From Gnetum montanum (lineage: Eukaryota; Streptophyta; Gnetopsida; Gnetales; Gnetaceae), in the NCBI GenBank assembly GCA_015680685.1, contig MNCI01015499.1, positions 262,045 through 326,044 of the forward strand: 64,000 nucleotides of DNA, written 5' to 3'. The notes beneath the pieces are model-generated. The model did no database searches, had not been told where the DNA came from, and saw nothing but the letters and a program-made list of their open reading frames with translations. Numbering within the stretch: position 1 is the first letter of the stretch; each line of letters opens with the position of its first letter. This document shows, in pieces, positions 1 to 10,276 of this stretch. A program made the position numbers and the translations under genes.

Positions 1-656
1 AGCCCATCAATGATATGGTACATTAGCCTTTCCTCAGAAAACCCATGGCCTAGATAGTTGTTTAATAGTGCATAATATCTTTCTAAGGCCATGTGCAAGG
101 GTTCATGTTGTGCTTGTTTCCATCCTTGGATTTGTTTCCTCAAGGCTGACACTCTTGTGTAGGTTTGATATTTTTTGTTAAAGACTTGTTGACCAACGTC
201 GTATTGAATTTGATTTTAACGATCTATACCATACTTTTACTTGGTCAATGAGTGTTATAGGGAAGAGCTTGAGTTTTTGTGAACCATTATCAATGTTGTT
301 CCATGTACAGGCATCATAGAAGGCTTGTAAATGTTGATGCGGATCTAAGTCATAGCCTCCTGAAAATTTAGGAAAGTTGTTTAAATCGAGCCTGGGTAGA
401 CAACTCTCTTTACGATGCCTACGTGAGATTCGAATAGCCTCTTGTATTTGCGTTAAGCTTGTAGTGCCAGTAGGGGTTCATCGTCATCGGGTAGGTTATG
501 CTTTCATGCGTTGGGATGACATTGCTTTCGTTCATGTTTATAAGAAACCCCCACTTCAGGTTGTGTACTCCAATCTTCATTGTCATATAGTTCGTTGGTT
601 CTCCAATGAACTTTCTCACTAGGTGTGGCATTATCGTGATCTTGTAGGAGAGGCAT
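1..656 (-). pseudogene. gag remnant of Athila-like element G (cut by window edge)
   Basis: Reading the minus strand from an ATG at 656 gives a broken gag-like protein. It aligns block by block with the better preserved gag at 17721-19328: a segment like RIxxRHxKxS, then FSGGYDLDPHQHLQAF, then QKLKLFPITL, then WKQAQHEPLHMALERYY and GHGF..IIDGL. That is the retrotransposon gag core which packages element RNA. Stop codons interrupt it and the sequence runs off the left edge. Compared with its relative, the N-terminal gag domain (the GNIVLPPD region) is missing, so this copy appears shortened and non-functional. It lies just downstream of a primer-binding site and LTR, in the order expected for a minus-strand element. 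The gag homology is seen; the Athila-like assignment is inferred from relatives in this window. Confidence 0.75.
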
Positions 657-779
657 GGTTGTAAAGTTGTGTGTGAATTTATGTGTGACTTTTACTAATT
701 ATTTCTTCTTAAAAGATATATCATTAAGTCCTTTACAGCGACCTTGTATGATATAACTAATCGAGATAACTAACACCGT

Positions 780-797
780 CCCCGGCAACGGTGCCAA
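780..797 (-). other. Primer-binding site of element G (tRNA-Asp type)
   Basis: On the minus strand this reads TTGGCACCGTTGCCGGGG, immediately 3' of the LTR end. It resembles the plant Athila/Tat primer-binding site complementary to the 3' end of tRNA-Asp. Its position fixes 798 as the LTR boundary and shows that the element runs leftward. Confidence 0.8.
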
Positions 798-1626
798 TGA
801 TGAGTGGCGAGGTACCCCTACACTTAACCATACGAATACAAGTGTTACACACGCAATCCGGTCAAACTTCGCAGACAGACTAGTTGTGGCATCTAGACAG
901 TTAGCCTTAGGTCGTAGTTCGCTATCTTCCCACCTGGACTAGTATTAACTTTGTCACGTATGGTTTAGTCCAGAGTGAGGTGTATGATGGGTTTTCTAAT
1001 CTAATGCTACTCCTGAAGGCAAGGGAAAGTAATATTAACTAAGCTAAGAGAGAAGGGTAAGAGAATCTAATTTAGCCTAAGTGCGATGAGCATCCGTTCC
1101 TTGATTATTCATACACATCTTGGACTTCGTGCACGACTACCATTGGGATTACCAAGCGCAGATTCTAGGTACGCTACTAGGTTACCAAGTAGTCACACTT
1201 AAATGCTCGTAATCAAGTCGTACTCATTCCGCGTTTTAACATGATATAAGGGTGAGAGAGATTAACTAGGAAAACAATAAATAACAATTAATTAAATGAT
1301 TAAACTAAGTGAATGCTGCAATGATGAAGTAATCTCAATCTTTATTGTCGATCATGTGCATGTCCAAGTACATCACACTCGAATAAAGGATGTCGTACAA
1401 TTACAATCACTACACTGCGGGCATACACTGGAAAATAATTCTAACTCTAAGAAGGGAAAACTGCAAGAGTTTAGCTAAGGGACTAAAAACTAGATGCCTA
1501 AACTCATCTGTCTACCTCTTATTTATAGATGAGGAGACACGCCACGATATCGCGTATGCGATATCACGACTGGGCATGCGATATCACGTACGCGATATCG
1601 CGGTTGCCCCAAATGAAGACTCATCA
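798..1626 (-). mobile_element. 5' LTR of element G (about 829 bp)
   Basis: In element orientation the LTR begins TGATGAG at 1626 and ends CTCATCA at 798, the same terminal inverted repeat as the LTRs at 13050-14377 and 19469-20402, with which it shares blocks throughout. U3 contains several copies of GCGATATCGC-type palindromes (1545-1605), followed by a TATA box TATAAAT at 1521-1527. The primer-binding site abuts its end. The partner LTR lies outside the window, so no target duplication can be checked. The right boundary rests on the CTCATCA/TGATGAG ends only. Confidence 0.75.
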
Positions 1627-2072
1627 ACGAGGATATGATATCGTAACTACAATATCATTATGGTGAAATGTTTGACTTTATCAATATCGCAATGCAACAA
1701 AACTTAACTTTATCACCTTAGAATAACTTGGTAAGAGATTTCCCTAAGAGGAGTAATTTAGAAAGTTAGAAGAAGAAAGAGATCACCTCTCTTAATGGTA
1801 CTAATAAGAAACAAGTTGAGGTATCAAATATTAAAGAAACAACTTAGGAAAGCAACCATAATAGAAGTGGTGAAATGGAAAAATCAATATCAAGGAAAAA
1901 GCATGCAAAAAGTTACTCGCATGCAAATTGTAATTGATATATTTCGAAATTCAACAAATTTGTGTTTCTATAATTACGATAACATGCTTATAATTGAGTA
2001 GGTTTATTGTATTTAGAGTTTAAAATATCCAAACATAATCATGAAGCATACAAATATTTACGTTTTTTTGAA

Positions 2073-2203
2073 GCACATAGATGAGTTTCGTAACAAAAAT
2101 TTTGGTCTTAATTTTTTCAGCACATAGATGAGTTTCATAATTATAGTTTTGGTCTTAATTTTTTCAGCACATAGATGATTTTCATAATTATAGTTTTGGT
2201 CTT
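2073..2203. repeat. 47-bp tandem repeat, about 2.8 copies
   Basis: Units begin GCACATAGATGA at 2073, 2120 and 2167. Each continues through a TTTTGGTCTTAATTTTTTCA segment, and the last unit is truncated. The period is exactly 47 bp for the first two units. Confidence 0.85.
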
Positions 2204-2445
2204 GTAGGTAATGGTACGAGGCTAGTGTTTTCAGCAAGATGCTAAGATTTATTCTTACACACCCAATTCGTCATTCCTAGAGACATATCAAAAGTGCATG
2301 CATCCTCTACATTACCATAGCGGTTGGCACATCCTCCATAAAACCGTAGTTGATTGGTACACCCTATGTATTAGCTATACACTAGTAGTTGCCTATCTTA
2401 CTCCCTTTGTAACATATTTCAAAACTACTTTGATAACTAGCACAT

Positions 2446-2501
2446 CCACTTTATTAATTATGAAGTAGTAGTTCCACTTTATTAATTATGAAGTAGTAGT
2501 T
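2446..2501. repeat. 28-bp perfect tandem duplication
   Basis: Two adjacent copies of a 28-bp unit beginning CCACTTTATTAATTATGAAG, at 2446 and 2474. Confidence 0.85.
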
Positions 2502-3560
2502 CCTTTGTGACATTTTTAAAAAGCTTCATTTAAATTTATTTCTTTTATCACACCAAGTCAATTTTCTCATATTTCTTTATGAGCATCCTTTGTATTAGTT
2601 ATAAATTGGTAATTGCCTTGCTTACTCACTTTGTAACACATTTTTTAAAGTTTAATTTAAAAGTATTTCTTTAATGCAAGAAGCCAATTTTCTCATATTT
2701 CTTTATCCATTGTCAACTACCTTGATACCCTAATACATTACCTAAAAATAGGTTTTAATTGTAAAGGCAATTTTCAACTAATAAGTAGTAATCGATACTA
2801 AATGAAGCTTTAATTTTCATTTATAAACGATACAATGATATAAGGAAAGACGACATTTAATCCTAAAAAAGAAAGAAAACGAGCGAAGAATGTAAAAGTA
2901 AAGTTTAAGAATTGCTTATGCATTCCTTTGCAAGAATGGCCAATACTCCAGCACAAGAATAGTTGGATATGCAGACGATTAAGTAGCATTGCACTTTTTT
3001 CTTTTTCTTTTTTGTTAAATTAATAAATGTGGCCGTGCACCTGTTAATGTATAGAATTTGGGAGGTTTAGATATTGGATAAGTTGTACCAATGGACTCTG
3101 ACGCTAGATGCAAGAGTAGCATTTGACCAAGGAAAACCAAAACAAGATTATCGCCTAAGATGAAGCACTAGAATTCTTAAGGAAAGGAAGTTTAAAGTCC
3201 GACGTGAGAGTTAGGCAGACAATGGCCAGATAGAGACAAAGTTCTAACTTGAAAGTTAGAGGGGAAAAGAACACCGTAGTTAAAATCCAAACTCAAACAC
3301 AAGAATTGTAAAGATTGAAAAGTTGGGAGAGAGCTAAACTCACGCTAACTTACATCAAAGAAAGAATGTACACCCGAATCTCGATATCAGAGTTGCAAAG
3401 AGATTAATTTAGAAATGCATCTTTGATGCCAAAGTTGCATCAATAGTGCAGAATAAAAACCCAGGTTACATATTCAATTCCAGTGCGTCACTGAGTTGCG
3501 GATTTTTTGAAAAATGGTAAAAAGAAATTCTGAAACTGTTCTATCCGATATATCCCAAGA

Positions 3561-3690
3561 GGGTCTTAGTGAATTCAGTTTCAATAACAGGGTCTTAGTG
3601 AATTCAGTTTCAATAACAAGCTATGATCCAATGATCCAAGAAGGTCTTAGTGAACTCAGTTTCAATAATAAGCTATCAGAGCTGCTAGAG
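3561..3690. repeat. Short repeat of GGTCTTAGTGAATTCAG units
   Basis: Three copies of a unit beginning GGTCTTAGTGAA(T/C)TCAG and continuing TTTCAATAA start near 3562, 3591 and 3643. The first two are adjacent (29-bp period); the third is separated by about 23 bp. A 64-codon open frame crosses them, but nothing suggests that it is a gene. Confidence 0.75.
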
Positions 3691-4113
3691 TTGCATTTGA
3701 GTCGATAAAGAGAAATGTCCCACTTTGTATGAAATGTAAAAAGAGGCGTTTGTGAAATAAATTGTTAAAGCAATTGTTATTTCATTGCTTCTAATAAAAC
3801 TCTGAAATGCCTTCGAACGCCGAGACCCTATGAATCATATCCGAAATTGAAAATCGGGGAAAAAATAGTTAACCACTTAACAATTTAACAACGAAAACCA
3901 CTTAACAACTAAAAGGCAGTACAATTTAAATTATATGCAAACATCGATTTTAAGTTGGTTACACTAAACCACTGGAACTAACATCAACGTTAAAAACAGC
4001 AGTAGCTTATTAGACTATGAGCACGGTAGTAGTGTGCTTATTCTGAGGAGATATACAGACATGTTGCGGGATTCACACAAGTAGGAGAAATAGTAGGGGG
4101 ATGCTCAGATGCT

Positions 4114-5874
4114 TCAAACAGTAGAAATTGTAGAGTTTTCAGCAAAATCAGCTAATATGATATAGGAAAGACCCATCACACCTGTATGTCCCTTATCTTT
4201 TGTATAAAGGGATTTAAATTTCAGTTTTTCTCCACTGTACACTTTCACACTGCCAGGCTCTGGATAACAGGTGCTCATTCCAACAATATAGCCCTTTTCA
4301 TTTCCTGCCTCATTACCTTGACCATAAATCGGTATTGAAGAGCATATCTCTCGGCCGTCCTGAAGCAAAAAAGAATGTTCAAATCTAATATTTAAAAAAA
4401 ATTCATAAATTTTGCAATCTCCGAGGTTTATTTGAATTTTGAAACCATCAAAGCTTAATTCATGATGAGGATTTCCTACCTGACCATAAAGAACAGCACC
4501 TATTCCTCCAGTGTGCTGATGAGCAACAGCATAGATCACATCACCGCCACGCGGCAGAACTACCTCTGCTTCTTTAGTGTGGATGCACTCGTTGATTGCA
4601 GTTCCATCAGTGCAGCTTGGAACTCTATATTCAATCTGGTACACAAATTCATTGAAAAAGAAACTGTCATGTGTATTTTCTTCAGTCACCTAACTCTCAT
4701 GAGGGCACTGCAAAGATAAGTTAATCTGACCAATTTTGCTATTTCAACATTTCAATGTCATGATTTACAGAATGCTTTCATCTGGTTGCTGTGGTGCCCA
4801 GAATAGTTTCATTATAGGCAGAGGAGTATATTGGCTATGATGAATGTAGACAATTACAAAGCAAGTAAATGAACAGCATTACTTTCATAGGATACTCATC
4901 AATTATTACAATTTAATCATGTCCTAAACTAATATGCAAAATATTTGCCTTTATTATGTACCATAGTTTCGTTAAGGCTACTTGGATCTTTCTTTATATA
5001 AATTTATCAAGAGACTTACCTGGCAACGAGTAAAGTAGTCCCCTGGATGGCGAATGTTGTCTCCCGTATCTGTTGCATCAAGGATATATACCCTGGTAGG
5101 AACAATGGTCTCATCCCAGTCTACCCAGTATACAGTGTATTTCAGATACAGCGTTCTTTTCTCAGCTTGGAATCCCTTCTTGAGCTGACATTGTGTCTCA
5201 TCATAACAACAGAACAAGCCACCAACATAATTGTCCATTAGAGGATAACCAAACGCATCTCTTGTTACATTGTACAGATCACACCTACATTCTGTGCATC
5301 CGAGCCGATTTTCAGCTCCTCTTGTGTCAATTGCATGAACATTCAAAAGCCAGGATTCTTGGTATCCTTCTGGGATCGTCTTAGGATCACCAACGACGAT
5401 TCCATATGGACCAGGTATAAATGTGCTTGTGTGTCGAGTTTCAGATCCAAGGCCAAAATACTGACGAAGATTTTTGCAAACTCCATCGTTTGAAGCGGGA
5501 AGAAATTCTTCACCTGAAAACCTCTTGTTCTGCATTTTCTTTTGCTCTCCTGTTAAAGGGCTCTTGTGGTAAAACCTCTCGACGAGCCAATGATGTAAAT
5601 ACACTTCATTCAGTGGAACCGAATCCCCTTTTTCATCAACAACCTCTGCATCAAAGCCTTTAACAGCAATATGTCCTCTTGGAAATTTGATGCCATAATA
5701 ATACTTATTCTGCACTTCTCCAGGGCCCAAAATAAATGCTGGAGACTTAAAAACTGCAGACTTGACTGCAATATGATTGATCAGTGTTCGAGATTGCACT
5801 GTTCCCATGCATATGATGGTTAGCGCTAGCCATAGTTTCAGTTGACTGTACATGGTTTGGAAATTGATCTGCAT
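4114..5874 (-). CDS. SURNod19 family secreted protein (stress up-regulated Nod 19), 3 exons, 418 aa
   Basis: Three coding exons on the minus strand: 5874-5020, 4635-4480 and 4359-4114. Both introns (384 and 120 nt) have GT-AG ends and are phase 0. The product starts with a hydrophobic signal peptide (residues 1-28, core LKLWLALTIICMG), so it is probably secreted. It then carries SURNod19 landmarks: FPRGHIAVKGFDAEVVD, LHHWLVERF (94-95 HH), LLNVHAIDTRG (H180), a Cys-rich stretch GCTECRC and FCCYDETQC, AHQHTGGIGAVLYG (324-326) and GYIVGMSTCYPEPGS. The 120-nt second intron happens to be open in frame, so an ORF search joins exons 2 and 3. Splicing it out restores LYGQ-DGREICSS, the continuous form I expect for the family. 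Length is close to family members. The family is induced by stress and nodulation and has no settled biochemical role. It is the only intact-looking host gene in the window. Confidence 0.9.
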
Positions 5875-7865
5875 CTATTGTTTGCAGACAACAAAATCAG
5901 AATGCTAAACAAAACAGCTGAGACAATACAAAGTTCATTATTTTGATGCTTTCTACATTGCTTCAAGATAGTAAATGATTCAAACAGTATTACAAACAAA
6001 GCCAGAGCACCAGCGTATAGATCAACAGAAGAGTGGGCTTCTTCAGAATACTTTCTTCCTGCAATGATCTTGCTGATTTTGATAAAATGAATTCTTCAGG
6101 AAGTAGAAAACAAGAACTTAACCATCAACATTCCTACTACCAAACTTGAACGAAACTTGTACTTGTAGAAGCTTCAAATACGATATTTCATAAAGACAGT
6201 CTCTATTAGTTATATGATAGACATATAACCTAAATAAAAAAGACTTTCTAGAGACAGTCATTTAACACAAGAATTGAACCTCCAATCACTAGTCATCCTA
6301 TATCCCTCTTTGATTGGTTATATTCAAAAGAGGGATGCTTATTCAATTGTTTATGCCATTTTCACACCCTTGAAAGGTAGGCTTAACCTGCAATTCTACA
6401 TTTGGTTTCTTAGGTCCATCTGAAAGCACAGGTTGTTGCTTATCTAATAATTTATTCAAATTCCACAACCTTCAAAACGCAGTCCTCAATCTGCAATTGC
6501 ACATGCAGTCTCTTAACATATTCTATTTAAAAGAATCATCCTTTTGTTTAATCCATCAAATTGGTGTAACCCATTAATATAGCTATCTAAGAATAGTTTC
6601 TATGACAAACTGTCTAGTAGACACAAACCTGAAGGTTTATTTTCCGGACTTGAACCCTGAAACTAGTTATGAGAGGCAGAACTCATCATGAAGTCAAGGT
6701 TCGGCCACTCTCCACTCCATCATGAAGTCGCTATCTAGTTGTTGAAGCATTTGTTAAGTAGGTCTAATATCATGTTTACTGACTTGGGTTTAGTCAATAA
6801 TGAAGTAGGTATGCACAAAGTTGAAAACACTAAAAAATGGAAGAGAATCATGTCTTTTAACACCATACACCTTACAAAACAGCCAAAGAGTCCCTGGGAG
6901 GGAGGGCCAGTACATGAGTAACAGATTGACGAGTAGTTGATCAAAAGCTTAACCTTTTTAAAGTGGCTGCCCAAGGCTCCAACCCAGCCCTTAAGGCCTG
7001 AGAACCAAGCACCTTGCTATCATTCCAAATGATGGCCCCTACACCCTAAAAAAAGTAAATTCTATAAAATGAAAAATAAATGATAAAAGTAAAATGTAAT
7101 TTTAGAAAACAATTAACACCAACTTAATGTTTTTTTTCAGTCCAATAAGGAGATGTTGTTACCAGGCAAAGACCTTTACCACCCATAATAAGGTGTTTGT
7201 CCAGGGTTTTGGCCTAGTAACCTAAAGTCACAACTTCACTTCTACTGGGTAGAACTGATTTATAAATTTAAAAAGAAAAATTCCGTCCTAACGGATCTCA
7301 GTGGACATAACTAAAAATTTCAGTTTCAGAAAGCTTTTATTAAGAGCGCTTTGACACAGCAAGAACCAAGTTACTGGATTCTCGGTGATCACAATTAAAA
7401 ATTTCAGTTTCAGTTTAACGCTTTGGCACAGGAGGAACCAAAGTTACTGGGTGCAAGCTGAAAGAAAAATTTTCGCAATTCTCTACTTGGGATAAAGGTA
7501 GGATTATTTTTTAAACCCCTTTTTCGGTTCACATTTATTTAGAAATAACCAGCGATGAAACACGGAGGTCCATTCTTATATCTTCACAAATACTAACACA
7601 AAGCTAAATGTTTCCGATTCCACTGATAGAAAATCTTTAGAAAACAGAGAAGATAAAGTGACAAACACAAACGCGACAAAGATAACAGAGAGGCCTTCAT
7701 TTAATGTTATTAGAACTACAAACAACTGAGATGTGCAACAAGAATGATTTCGTTTTCAAATATTTTTTCAACAGACATCACGGCTTTACGTAAATAGACT
7801 CAACAACTACATATTCTCTTGAAAACAGGAATAACAATGCAATTCACCTCGAACTGGTAACCTAC

Positions 7866-7929
7866 CTGAAACAGCTGGAGAAGTAGTGCAGCGGATAAGA
7901 AAACCTTACCAAAACCCTCCCCTTATACC
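7866..7929 (-). promoter_or_regulatory. Possible SURNod19 promoter and non-coding first exon
   Basis: On the minus strand GGTATAAGG (7929-7921) is followed about 55 nt later by TTTCAG/GTAGG, a good splice donor at 7866/7865. A matching acceptor could be the AG immediately before the SURNod19 ATG (AATAG/ATG at 5875), which would make a 2-kb 5'-UTR intron. This is inference from motifs only. Confidence 0.2.
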
Positions 7930-9071
7930 TTCATTAGAAACATCATACGTCAGCACAAATGTAAGCAACAGCATCCGTCAGCGCAAATGTAAGCAGCGCG
8001 CAGATAAGAAGAACTAGGGTGGCTGGTATCGCCGAGGCAAGCACTTGAAAAAGATTTCAACCAAAAAAAGAAAAAAAGAAAAAAGACTGCAAAAGTTTCA
8101 TTTGTCACGGATCTTCTAGACTTTCCTGTGGAATCCAGAACCCTTGGCTAAGGCCAATCCACACCGTATTCATTGACACACATGGCCACACCGCAACAAA
8201 ACTCTGAAAAATACGCATCTTTCAGCTTGACATTGACAACCGAAGGTCCAATTCTGCCAACACGGTTGAACGTTTCCGCTATCGTGGAAATGCCAAAGTT
8301 TTATATGATTTCCAACTGCAAATTGCCAACGGTGTTGGCTGTGATTTCACAAACATCAGGACAAAGTCAAATACGTGTACTGAATGCCAAGAACAGAGTC
8401 AAACGCGTGCCCTGAATTCCCAATCTCAATCTGATTCACAGTTATGACAGAATTGACAAAAAATACTATAAAATTTGCAAAGCCACGGATGCCATAAATT
8501 TTACCAATAAGATTATGAACAAACCGGTGGTAGCTGTCAACGACCAGAAGGTATAATACAGTTTTAGTTTTTAAAATACATTATCTTTAATGAAGTAGGG
8601 CCGGCCGCTGCCAGGACTTTTATTAAGATGTCACACACCAATCATTCTTTCTTGTATAGATTAAATGCTTCAACAAAAAGGGGGGTTTTTTTTTATTTTT
8701 TATTTTACTTTGAAGATTGTTCCTTTGCCCTTGGATGTGTCACCCAAATGATTTTGCTTCTCCATTCGATTTTTATGGTTGAATTTACATTTTACTTTAG
8801 ATTAAACCTTCTTATGGAAGCTATATTTGTATATGTTGGGATAAGGCTAGGATGATGATGATAACATGCATATGTTTTTTTTTTTGTTTTTTTTTCTAAG
8901 AAATTTTAAAATTATATTTTTATCATTTTCTTTGATGTGTAAATCATGCCCCTTACCAATAGGGTTAAAAATTCAGCCCCCATTGTACCATACAAGTAAA
9001 GTCTAAGCTTAAAGGTTTTAATAGAGTATTTTCAAAAATTTCTCATCATTGATGAAGGTTACTATTAAGGA

Positions 9072-9260
9072 CTATCATTTGGAGTGATGGTAAGGTGTTT
9101 GTTTTTTAAGTCGAAGACCTAAGTTCAAGCTTGGGCACAACCACTTGAAGATGTTGGGCTTTTGCTCATTTACCAACTCTCTTTGAGACCCCACTTAGGA
9201 GGATGAACACTGTGGCTTTAAGTGATGATCCCTTTAATGAAGGGTAGTGTTGTTGGTAGC
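9072..9260 (+). mobile_element. Weak tRNA-derived SINE-like segment
   Basis: TTGGAGTGATGG at 9079 resembles a pol III A box, and AAGTTCAAGC at 9121 resembles a B box, at a plausible spacing. No clear tail or target duplication was found. Confidence 0.2.
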
Positions 9261-9384
9261 ATGTTTTTTAAATTTTCTCATCATTAATGCAGGGTAGTGT
9301 TTTTGGTACTCTGGTATAAGAAGGGAACAAATAATAATAATTAGGGTATAACTGATGATTTTAATAGAGTGCTAACTATGTTTA

Positions 9385-10215
9385 TGATGAAACATCAATA
9401 AAACAAGATGCATAGACAGGCCTTAGGATGCCTTGACATAGGTACATTGACATTGATGTAGATATTGCTTATATAAATGTGCACCGTCCTCATATTTATG
9501 GCACATTTTGGTCATTTCCTCAGCCAAACTCTTCCAGTTTTTTCCCATAGAAGTTAGAGTATTTTCTCTTTGAGTGCCTTTAGCATAGATTCAAGTGATT
9601 GTACGACATTTTATTCAAGTGCATATGTACCTAGACACATTTGAATAAATGGAAATAACATCAAAATTTATTCTATCCATTACAACACTTGGATTAGCAT
9701 AACTTTACTTTCTAGCAATTTACTTTATTGTTATTGAACAATTAATATTATCATTATAAATAATGTAAGTACAACCACTTCAAGTAGAATATATTAATGC
9801 TTGGTAATCCCAACAATAGACACTTGGTACACCTAGTAGTGTACACTTTGTGTTAATACACATTTAGGATGTATATGGAAAGTGAGAATTGATACTCTAC
9901 ATTAGGCTAGTTAGTTAAATGAAGTAGTCATTTAATTAGTTAACCTAAATATTAAATCTTTCTCTACTTAATTGTTTAGCAATCCAAGAAAATAATAAAA
10001 AGCATAAAAATAAATATCTTATGCCTCAACCACACTTAACCATACACATAAATTAACACAAGTGTGAATAGGAAAGACAACGACTAACGACTATAGAATT
10101 CACCATCTTGGAATATCGGCCACTTAAGTAAATAAAGTTCATGGAATTCAACTAGATTATGTGCACATGCTAGTGATTCATATGGTTGGGCGTAGGGAAT
10201 ACTTGCTGCTCATCA
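9385..10215 (+). mobile_element. LTR, C-type family, plus orientation (about 831 bp)
   Basis: It starts TGATGAAACATC and ends GCTGCTCATCA. The second half tracks the C element LTR at 20640-21098, sharing blocks such as AAGTACAACCACTTC, CTTGGTACACCTAGTAG and TTAGGATGT, and the terminal GGGCGTAGGG...CTCATCA. A TATA box (TTATATAAATG) lies near 9470. No gag follows; instead a 61-bp spacer leads into an inverted related LTR. The left boundary is tentative. Confidence 0.55.
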
Positions 10216-10276
10216 GTTTATATATGTACTTTTTGGTGGTGCCAACTACATTTATACATGGATGGGTATTGCCCTA

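Larger units (their letters stand above)
1627..4113. other. AT-rich intergenic stretch, no gene recognised
   Basis: Only short non-conserved open frames occur here. The stretch contains three small tandem repeats, annotated separately, and a roughly 120-bp duplicated block around 2520-2720 (both halves contain TTTTCTCATATTTCTTTAT). It is the 3' flank of the SURNod19 gene. Confidence 0.6.
5875..9384. other. Upstream flank of SURNod19; intergenic, no other gene recognised
   Basis: AT-rich non-coding DNA. Open frames here (for example 6735-6974, 8173-8415 and 8628-8855) are short, low-complexity or without recognisable motifs. It holds a possible promoter with a non-coding first exon near 7.9 kb and a weak SINE-like segment near 9.1 kb. 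Confidence 0.55.

Noticed and set aside
780-797. tRNA gene fragment
   Set aside because: The match to the tRNA-Asp 3' end is explained by the primer-binding site; no cloverleaf surrounds it.
3514-3708. 64-codon frame with EGLSEFSFNN repeats
   Set aside because: The repetition comes from a short DNA tandem repeat; no start context, homologue or splice support was seen.
8173-8415. 80-codon plus-strand frame upstream of SURNod19
   Set aside because: No recognisable motif and no codon-level support.
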